Below are positions 58,027 to 64,000 of a stretch of 64,000 nt of DNA, piece by piece. The notes under the pieces were generated by a model. It had not been told where the DNA came from. It saw nothing but the letters and a program-made list of their open reading frames with translations, and searched no databases. The translations under genes were made by a program, and so were the position numbers. Numbering within the stretch: position 1 is the first letter of the stretch; each line of letters opens with the position of its first letter. The DNA is taken from contig NZ_CP100461.1 of assembly GCF_024228675.1 (NCBI RefSeq), positions 1,612,001 through 1,676,000 of the forward strand. Reading direction: 5' to 3'. Source of the DNA: Salinigranum marinum. GTDB lineage: Archaea; Halobacteriota; Halobacteria; Halobacteriales; Haloferacaceae.

Positions 58027-58932
58027 ATGAACCCCATCGATCGGTACGAGCCGCTCGTCGACGACCGCGAGGCGTTCCGCGAGGCGTGTGCGCGGCCGTT
58101 GCCGTACGCCGTCCGGGTGAACACGATCAAGGCGACCGCCGACCGCGTGACCGGAGCGTTCGACGACGAAGGCGTCTCGTACGCGCCCGTCGACTGGCAC
58201 CCCGAACTCTTCACGCTCGACGGGAAGGCCGGCCGGACGTGGCCGTACTTCCTCGGCTGGGTCCACGGCCAGGAGGAGGTGTCGGCGCTGCCGGCCGCGG
58301 TGCTCGACCCACAGCCCGGCGACCGGGTGTGGGACGCCTGCGCCGCGCCCGGGTCGAAGACGACCCAGCTCGCCGCGTTGATGCGAGACGAGGGGACGCT
58401 CGTCGGCAACGACAACAGCCTGGGGCGGCTGTCCGCGCTCCGCCACAACGCCGAACGGCTGGGCGTGACGAACCTCGTCGTCACGAACCAGGACGCGCGG
58501 AACTTCTCGCTCCGCGAACTGGGGTTCGACGAGTTCGACCGCGCCGTCGTCGACGCCCCCTGCTCCTGTGAGGGCACCTGCCGGAAGAACCCGACAGTAC
58601 TGGACGAGTGGACGCTCGACCACGTCCGGCAGGTCGCCGGCATCCAGAAGGGGATCCTCCGGCGGGCGATCCAGGCGACGCGCCCCGGCGGGAGCGTCGT
58701 CTACTCCACCTGCACGTTCGCCCCCGAGGAGAACGAGGCGGTGCTCGACCACGTCCTGGGCGAGGAGCCGTGCCGGCTCGCCGGGTTCGAGCCACCGTTG
58801 AAAACGTCGCCGGGCGTCACTGAGTGGGAGGGGGAGACGTTCGATCCCTCGGTCGAGAAGGCCCACCGCGTCTATCCCCATCAGAACGACACGGGTGGGT
58901 TCTTCTGTGCGAAGCTGGAGGTGACGGGATGA
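58027..58932 (+). CDS. RsmB/NOP-type RNA m5C methyltransferase
   Basis: A 301-residue SAM-dependent enzyme making 5-methylcytosine in tRNA or rRNA. The SAM motif is WDACAAPGSKTTQLA (103-112), motif IV has the Pro-Cys179-Ser pair (DAPCSCEGTC) and motif VI the catalytic Cys229 (YSTCTFAPEEN). The N-terminal region carries the RNA-binding NOL1 part (PYAVRVNTIKATADRV). ATG at 58027 is preferred because it begins the family homology. The next gene overlaps it by ATGA. Confidence 0.93.
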   Translation: MNPIDRYEPLVDDREAFREACARPLPYAVRVNTIKATADRVTGAFDDEGVSYAPVDWHPELFTLDGKAGRTWPYFLGWVHGQEEVSALPAAVLDPQPGDRVWDACAAPGSKTTQLAALMRDEGTLVGNDNSLGRLSALRHNAERLGVTNLVVTNQDARNFSLRELGFDEFDRAVVDAPCSCEGTCRKNPTVLDEWTLDHVRQVAGIQKGILRRAIQATRPGGSVVYSTCTFAPEENEAVLDHVLGEEPCRLAGFEPPLKTSPGVTEWEGETFDPSVEKAHRVYPHQNDTGGFFCAKLEVTG

Positions 58933-59453
58933 GCGGGGACGAGAAAAGCGAAAACGACGGCCAGCGGTTCGACCGGCTCCCGGCGACACCTTCGGAGAGA
59001 TCGGTTCCGGGACGGGCCTCCCGCGCGGAGGTGCTTGAGTGGTGGGACGACCGGTTCGGCATCGGCCCCGAGACGTTCGCCGACGTCACGTTCTGGGAGA
59101 AAGGTGCGGGCAAGATCTGGGTGTTCGCCGGCGACGCACCCGACCCGAACCGCGTCGAGGGGCTCGGGATGACGTTCCTGCGGACGCGGCAGGAACACTG
59201 GAAGCCGACGACCGTCGCCGTCCAGCGGTTCGGTCACCTCGCGACGCGGAACGTCGTCGACCTCTCTCGGAAGGAGGCGAAGCGGTTCGCCGCCGGCGAG
59301 GACCAGGAACTGGCGTGGGACGGCGACTGGGGCTACCTCATCGCCACGCGGGTCGTCGCGGGGCAGCGAGCGCCGCTCGGCGTGGGGCTCTTCCTCCACG
59401 GCGAACTCCGTTCGGTGGTGCCGAAGGGGACACAGGAGACGCTTCCGGAGTAG
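58929..59453 (+). CDS. RsmB-coupled protein of unknown function
   Basis: A 174-residue protein whose ATG overlaps the methyltransferase stop (ATGA), so the two are made together. It holds SRAEVLEWWDDRFGIGPETFADVTFWEKGAGKIWVF and KRFAAGEDQELAWDGDWGYLIATRVVAGQRAPLGVGLFLHGELRSVVPKGTQ, which resembles the pre-PUA/PUA-like accessory region that in other archaea is fused to RsmB-type enzymes. I infer an RNA-binding partner. A stand-alone annotation in haloarchaea would be a DUF of unknown role. Confidence 0.7.
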   Translation: MSGDEKSENDGQRFDRLPATPSERSVPGRASRAEVLEWWDDRFGIGPETFADVTFWEKGAGKIWVFAGDAPDPNRVEGLGMTFLRTRQEHWKPTTVAVQRFGHLATRNVVDLSRKEAKRFAAGEDQELAWDGDWGYLIATRVVAGQRAPLGVGLFLHGELRSVVPKGTQETLPE

Positions 59454-59480
59454 TCGGTCTCGTCCGAGCCCCGGCGCGTC

Positions 59481-61016
59481 TCACTTCGCCCTGAGCACGC
59501 CACCACCGAGTCCCTCCCACTCGACGCGGTAGCCCAGCCGGGACAAGAGAGCGCTGGCGTCGTCGATGCCGTGTGTACCCAGCACCGCCTCGGCGTCGGC
59601 GAGCGACAGCCCGGTCTCGAGTTCGTCGCCGAGGCGGTCGAGTACGGCCGGTCGGACGAGCGTTCGGCCCACGCGCTCGTGTTCGGGCGTCGCCACGTCG
59701 TCGAGGACGGCCTCGCTCACGCCGTGGCGTTCGGCGAGCGTCGACAGCGACACCGCGTCGTCGTCCGGGCGGAGTTCGCCGGGGAGCGACGCCGCTGCCG
59801 CGGCCTCGAGGTCCGCTTCGTACTCCCGGAGCACGTCGACGACGTCCTTCACGCGGACCTGCCCCGAGTAGGTGACGACCCGATGGTCGCGGGCGGCGAT
59901 CTCCTCGCCGACGCCCAGCGACTCGTCGACCGCGACGAGCAGTTCGACGTCCTCGACCGCCTCGAGTTGGGCGAGTTTCTTCGCGACGTACTCCGGGGTC
60001 CAAAAACCCATGATCTCGAAGTAGACGCGGAACGCGCTCTCGCCGCCCGTGTCGTTCGGCCCCGCAGAGCCCGCGGGTCGGTAGTCGAAGGCGAAGTCGG
60101 GGACCATCGCTCGGGTTCCGGTCGCCAGCAGTTCGGGCTCCCGGACGAGGTCCCAGTCGAGATCCAGGTTGGAGACGCGGGCGGCGAAGTCGGCCTCGAC
60201 GCCGCTGTCGAACGACGGCTCGGCGATCGGGTCGCCGTCGGGGGGCGAGAGGTCGGCCTCCGTGAGCACGAGTTCGCGGTCGGTGCCGCGGTCGTCGATC
60301 GTCGCTTCGAGCCGCCACTCAGGCGCGTCGACGAGCGTTCGGAGCAGGCGGGCAAAGGCCGTCCCGTACCGTCTCGTCCGCCTGAACAGCGCGTCGGGAC
60401 CCGTGACGACGACGACTCGGCCGTCGTCTGTCGTCCGGATCTCGTACATCAGCCGGAGCCGTTTGACCGCGGAGACGAGCGCCCGCGGATCCGCGGAGCG
60501 GACCCGGACCTCGCGCGCGTCGAACAGCGCGGTCTGTGCGAGCGAGAGGTCGTACCGGGCCAGGAGGTCGTCGAGATCCCACGGCGAGTCGAACGCGGCG
60601 AGTACCTGGTTCACCTCGCGGTCGGCGTACAGCGACGCCGCGACCGCGTCGGCGTCGACGCCGAGTCGCTCAGCCGCCCGGTCGAGCGCCGTTCGGCGTT
60701 CGGCCTCGCTTGCGACGCCCACGGCCTCGCTCGCCTCGAACGCGGCCCGCCGCGCCCGGGTCGGCGGCAGGGGCGCGCGCGTCTCGAACGTCGCTTCTCG
60801 ATCCACGAGCGCCGCGAAGCCGCGGACGAGCTTGAAGTCGTCGGCGTCGTGTTCGAGCGTCTCCAGTGCCTCCTCCAGCGCGGCACGCGACTCGCCGACG
60901 TGGCCCTGGTACGTCCCCAGCACTCGCGCGGCGAGCGGCCGTGCCGCGCGGTCGACGAACTGCGGGTGGTAGCCGCCACCGCGTCGGGAGACGCGGAGGA
61001 GGTCTTTCGTGAGCAC
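59481..61016 (-). CDS. bax1: Bax1 nuclease (DUF790), XPB helicase partner
   Basis: A 511-residue DUF790 protein. The N-terminus LTKDLLRVSRRGGGYHPQF is the DUF790 start; the nuclease core is visible as MVPDFAFDYR (metal Asp) and FRVYFEIMGFWTPEYVAKKLAQL (Glu and Lys catalytic), a restriction-endonuclease-like fold. Bax1 binds XPB and cuts 3' of DNA bubbles. Both candidate starts are GTG: 61016 has a TATA-like GCGTTTTTACCG 27 nt upstream and matches homologues; 61124 overlaps the kinase stop (GTGA). I prefer 61016. Confidence 0.88.
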   Translation of the reverse strand: MLTKDLLRVSRRGGGYHPQFVDRAARPLAARVLGTYQGHVGESRAALEEALETLEHDADDFKLVRGFAALVDREATFETRAPLPPTRARRAAFEASEAVGVASEAERRTALDRAAERLGVDADAVAASLYADREVNQVLAAFDSPWDLDDLLARYDLSLAQTALFDAREVRVRSADPRALVSAVKRLRLMYEIRTTDDGRVVVVTGPDALFRRTRRYGTAFARLLRTLVDAPEWRLEATIDDRGTDRELVLTEADLSPPDGDPIAEPSFDSGVEADFAARVSNLDLDWDLVREPELLATGTRAMVPDFAFDYRPAGSAGPNDTGGESAFRVYFEIMGFWTPEYVAKKLAQLEAVEDVELLVAVDESLGVGEEIAARDHRVVTYSGQVRVKDVVDVLREYEADLEAAAAASLPGELRPDDDAVSLSTLAERHGVSEAVLDDVATPEHERVGRTLVRPAVLDRLGDELETGLSLADAEAVLGTHGIDDASALLSRLGYRVEWEGLGGGVLRAK

Positions 61017-61120
61017 GGCCGGACGAACGGGGCTCGGCGGTAAAAACGCGCTGGAGGACGCGAGGGCGGACGACGACCCCGAACGGTCAGCGGCCGTCGG
61101 CTCGGCGGCGGCCCCGTCGG

Positions 61121-63499
61121 TCACTCCACCCGCGTGACGCCCGTGATCTCGAACCGCGCGCCGCCGTCGCTGCCCTCCACGACGGTGACGTCCCAGCCGT
61201 GGGCGTCGGCGATCTCCCTGACGATGTGGAGCCCGAAGCCGGTACCGTCGGCGGCCGTCGAGTACCCCTCGTCGAACACCCGGTCGCGCTCGGCGGGCGG
61301 GACGCCCGGACCGTCGTCTTCGACGTAGAACCCTCCACGAGCGTCCCGTTCGCTCGCGTCCCCCGCCTCGCTCGCGTGTTCATCGTCGAGGGGGCCGACA
61401 GTGATCCGGACGCCTTTCCCGCCGTTGGCGACGACGCCGTCGTGCCGTGTCGCGTCCGTGGAGCCGCCCTCGGCGGCGTCGTCGGACTGCCGTGCAGTCC
61501 GGTTGCTCGTGGAGCCGTGCTCTACGGCGTCCTCGCGAGTCCCCGAGCGAGGGCTCGTCGAACCGTGTTCGACGGCGTCCCCGTGAGTCTGCGAACGGGG
61601 GCCCGTGGAGCCGTGCTCCACGGCGTTCGAGAGGAGGTTCTCGAGCAGTTGCCGGAGGCGGCTCTCGTCGGCCCGGAGGACGCAATCGCCCTCGACGGCG
61701 AGCGTGGCGTCGGCCGTCTGGACGGTCTCCCAGCACCGCTCTGTGAGGTCGGTCAGGCTGAGCGGTTCGGTCTCGACCAGCGTTCCGTCGCCCCGCGCCA
61801 GCGTCAGCAGGTCCTCGACGAGCGCCCGCATCCGCTCGTGTGCACGCGCGACCGCGTCGAACTGCTCGGTGTCGCAGTCGCAGTCGTCGCGGGCCAGTTC
61901 GAGCGCACCGATCGCCACGTTCAGCGGGTTTCGGAGGTCGTGGGAGGCGACACTGACGAACTCGTCGAGCCGTTCGTTCCGGCGTTCGAGTTCCCGCTCG
62001 CGGCGCTTCAGGCGGGTGACGTCGGTCGCCAACCCGATGAGGGTCTGCGGGTCGCCGGTCGGGCCGGCGTGGACGTACGCCTCGGACCGGATCCAGCGGA
62101 TCGCGCCGGCGTCGGGGTGGGTCCGGTACTCGTACTCGACGCGTTCGTTCGGACTGCGCTGGAACGTTCGCCGGGCGGCCTCGACCGCGTCGCGGTCGTC
62201 GGGGTGGATCGCGCGGTCGTAGAACGCCTCGGTCGTCGGCACGTCCGTCGACGGCATGCCATACAGCCGCTCGAAGGGCCCGTGTCTCGTCTGCACCCCC
62301 GTCCCGATGTCCACCTCGTAGATGATCGAGTCGGTCGCCTCCAGCGCGAACTCCATCCGGTCGCGGACCGCCTCCAGTTCCGTCTCGTACGCCACCCGGT
62401 CGGTGACGTCGCGGACGGTGCCGACCGTGTGGACGCCGGCGTCGCTCGGGAAGACGGTGAAGCGGAACTCGCAGTGGACCGGGTCGCCGCCCGTCGCCCG
62501 GAGTTCGGCCTCGACGGTCTCGACCGCGCGGTCGCCCGTCAACAACGCCTCCCTGGCCTCCCGTCCCGCGGGGGTGCTCTCCGTGTCGACGATCCGCGAG
62601 AGCGTCGAACCGAGGAGTTCCTCGCGGTCGACCCCCGTCAGTTCGGTCATGGCGCGGTTGACGAAGATGAACTGCAGGTCGTCGTCGAGGACGTACACCC
62701 CCTCGCCGACGGTCTCGACGACCCGTTTGTAGCGCTCCAGTTCGCGCTCGCGTCGTTTGGCGTCGCTGATGTCACGCAGGATGCGGACGTGCCCGCCGTC
62801 GTCGAGCAGCGACAGCGAGAGCGCTTCGTCGACCGCCGTCCCGTCGGCGCGCCGGCCGACCGCCTCGCCGCTCCACTCCCCGTCCCGGCGGAGCCGAGGG
62901 ACGATCTCGGACGCGAACCGTTCGGCCTCGTCGTCGTCGTAGCGCTCGCGCCAGTCGGTCCCGACGAGATCGACCGGTGACGCGCCGTACACCTCGGCGT
63001 ACGCGTCGTTCATCTGGAGATACCGGCCCGTCGGATCGACGATCGCGATCCCCTCGGTGGCGGTGTCGATGGCCTGCTTCCACCGGCGGAGTTCGCGGTT
63101 GCTGGCGTGCCGGGAGACCGCGTTCTCGATCCGGTTCGCCAGGATGGTGTACTGCTCTCGCCCCTGTCCCTTCTGGAGGTAGTCGGTGACGCCGGCCGAG
63201 ATCGCCCGACTCGCGATCTCCTCGCTCCCCTTCGACGTGAACAGGACGAACGGCAGGTTCGGGCGCGTCCGCCGGACGCGTTCGAGGAGTTCGATCCCGT
63301 TCCGCCCGGGCATGTCGTAGTCGGAGACGACGCAGTCGACGTCCTCGTCGGCGAGGACGGCAAGCGCCTCGTCGGCGCTGGCGGCCGTGACGACGTCGAT
63401 TCGGTCGAGTTCGCGAGCGAGGAACGTCGCTGTCAGCTCCGCGAAGTCGCGCTCGTCGTCCACGTGGAGGACGCGAATCGAATCGGTGCTGTTCGTCAT
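61121..63499 (-). CDS. Hybrid sensor: receiver, three PAS domains and histidine kinase
   Basis: A 792-residue soluble signal-transduction protein. Receiver domain at 8-125 with phospho-acceptor Asp60 (VVSDYDMPG); PAS domains near 136-250, 255-370 and 380-500; HisKA with His520 (SVASHDLRNPLN); HATPase with N-box Asn625, G1 (DDGPGVP) and G2 (GTGFGLHIVRE). No transmembrane segment, so it senses an internal cue. A TATA-like CATTTATAC near 63543 gives a leader of about 15 nt with GGAG before the ATG. It lies between XPB and Bax1. A tandem repeat enlarges the ATPase domain. Confidence 0.95.
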   Translation of the reverse strand: MTNSTDSIRVLHVDDERDFAELTATFLARELDRIDVVTAASADEALAVLADEDVDCVVSDYDMPGRNGIELLERVRRTRPNLPFVLFTSKGSEEIASRAISAGVTDYLQKGQGREQYTILANRIENAVSRHASNRELRRWKQAIDTATEGIAIVDPTGRYLQMNDAYAEVYGASPVDLVGTDWRERYDDDEAERFASEIVPRLRRDGEWSGEAVGRRADGTAVDEALSLSLLDDGGHVRILRDISDAKRRERELERYKRVVETVGEGVYVLDDDLQFIFVNRAMTELTGVDREELLGSTLSRIVDTESTPAGREAREALLTGDRAVETVEAELRATGGDPVHCEFRFTVFPSDAGVHTVGTVRDVTDRVAYETELEAVRDRMEFALEATDSIIYEVDIGTGVQTRHGPFERLYGMPSTDVPTTEAFYDRAIHPDDRDAVEAARRTFQRSPNERVEYEYRTHPDAGAIRWIRSEAYVHAGPTGDPQTLIGLATDVTRLKRRERELERRNERLDEFVSVASHDLRNPLNVAIGALELARDDCDCDTEQFDAVARAHERMRALVEDLLTLARGDGTLVETEPLSLTDLTERCWETVQTADATLAVEGDCVLRADESRLRQLLENLLSNAVEHGSTGPRSQTHGDAVEHGSTSPRSGTREDAVEHGSTSNRTARQSDDAAEGGSTDATRHDGVVANGGKGVRITVGPLDDEHASEAGDASERDARGGFYVEDDGPGVPPAERDRVFDEGYSTAADGTGFGLHIVREIADAHGWDVTVVEGSDGGARFEITGVTRVE
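61436..61627. repeat. 48-bp tandem repeat in the kinase ATPase domain
   Basis: Encodes a 16-residue unit, (N/D)AVEHGSTxxRSxxxx, at residues 625, 641 and 657, with a decayed fourth copy (DAAEGGST) near 674. The unit is built from the kinase's own N-box sequence NAVEHG. Length is a multiple of three, so copy number can change without breaking the frame. Confidence 0.9.
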
Positions 63500-63647
63500 C
63501 TCCGTCCCGTCGGACGAGCGCTACGTTATCCGTATGTGTGTATAAATGTTGGTTCCGTGGCATCAGTCGTGAGACCGGCCGCGGCGGCTCAGTTGCTCGA
63601 CGGTTCCGCGACCCGACCGTCCGCCGCCACGACCCCAGGGCGCGGCG

Positions 63648-64000
63648 CTACCCCCGCCGTCTCTCCGCGACGTCCTCCTCGGTCGTCTCCCGCGTGACGA
63701 GCTCGTACAGCAACGCCCGCCCGCCGTCCGACTTGGGGCGGAGGATCCGTCCCAACCGCTGGGTGAACTCCCGTTCGGAGCCCGACCCCGAGAGCACGAC
63801 CGCCACGTTCGCGTCGGGCACGTCGACCCCCTCGTCGAGGACGTTCGCCGTCACCACCCGGGAGTAGCTCCCCTCGCGGAAGCGGTCGAGGATCTCGCGC
63901 CGCTCGCTCGTCCCGGTCTCGTTCGTGATCGCCGGGAGGAGAAAGCGCTCGGAGAGCCGGTAGACGAGATCCGTGTGGGCGGTGAAGACGATGACGCGGT
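63648..64000 (-). CDS. DNA repair helicase XPB (Rad25), 5'-truncated by window edge
   Basis: C-terminal 116 codons of an SF2 helicase related to XPB/Rad25. The frame is open to the end of the window. Helicase motifs in the second RecA domain are seen: VIVFTAHTDLVYRLSERF (motif IV), RVVTANVLDEGVDVP (V) and the arginine-finger motif VI, QRLGRILRPKSDG. Archaeal XPB normally lies beside Bax1; here the sensor kinase intervenes, starting 148 bp downstream. The N-terminal damage-recognition and ATP-binding parts are outside the window. Confidence 0.9.
   Translation of the reverse strand, partial: RVIVFTAHTDLVYRLSERFLLPAITNETGTSERREILDRFREGSYSRVVTANVLDEGVDVPDANVAVVLSGSGSEREFTQRLGRILRPKSDGGRALLYELVTRETTEEDVAERRRG

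Overview
The window is a piece of a haloarchaeal chromosome (class Halobacteria; the gene content fits Haloferax and its relatives, but I cannot name a genus). The evidence is very high G+C, acidic proteins throughout, TATA-type promoters about 27 nt before many start codons (leaderless mRNAs), archaeal-type genes (proteasome beta, topoisomerase VI, XPB, DUF555, DUF151, HalOD1) and Tat-type lipoprotein signals. I found no rRNA, tRNA, CRISPR array, insertion sequence or phage gene. It reads as core chromosome with tight gene packing.

Layout. 1-8121: glycerol and dihydroxyacetone catabolism, with glpA (cut by the left edge), glpB and glpC, a lone HalOD1 protein, a second GlpA-like dehydrogenase, HPr, and the PTS-dependent dihydroxyacetone kinase dhaKLM. 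8207-19888: ileS, a DUF4397 lipoprotein with a small HTH gene, two further lipoproteins (one an HtrA-like protease), a thioesterase, a NUDIX hydrolase, a bifunctional nuclease, a membrane HTH regulator, a cupin and a CobW-type metallochaperone. 19982-30888: a zinc-finger microprotein, formaldehyde-type dehydrogenase, a degenerate acyl-adenylate domain facing a full acyl-CoA synthetase, GNAT, cytidine deaminase, uridine phosphorylase, NDH-II, an HTH regulator and arginase. 30958-39654: gyrA and gyrB divergent from top6B-top6A, then a CDGSH protein. 39770-48254: an MBL hydrolase, glutamate-cysteine ligase, proteasome beta, DUF555, an XRE-CBS regulator, cytochrome P450 and purM.

48255-64000: a gene-free stretch of about 580 bp, then an overlapping operon of a TraB/PrgY-like membrane protein and a site-2-type M50 protease, glycerate kinase, a 42-residue zinc-ribbon microprotein, the grpE-dnaK-dnaJ chaperones, a PAC2 protein, an RsmB-type methyltransferase with a coupled partner, and XPB helicase (cut by the right edge) separated from its usual nuclease partner Bax1 (DUF790) by a hybrid sensor kinase with a tandem repeat inside its ATPase domain.

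How the parts work together. GlpABC oxidises glycerol-3-phosphate into the quinone pool, while HPr passes phosphate to DhaM for DhaKL, so glycerol and DHA both enter as DHAP. GrpE, DnaK and DnaJ, PAC2 and PsmB are protein quality control. Gyrase and topoisomerase VI share one promoter region with Z-DNA-prone tracts. Observations most worth following are the TraB/M50 operon, the kinase repeat, the split XPB-Bax1 pair, the microproteins, and several inverted repeats placed where operators would be.
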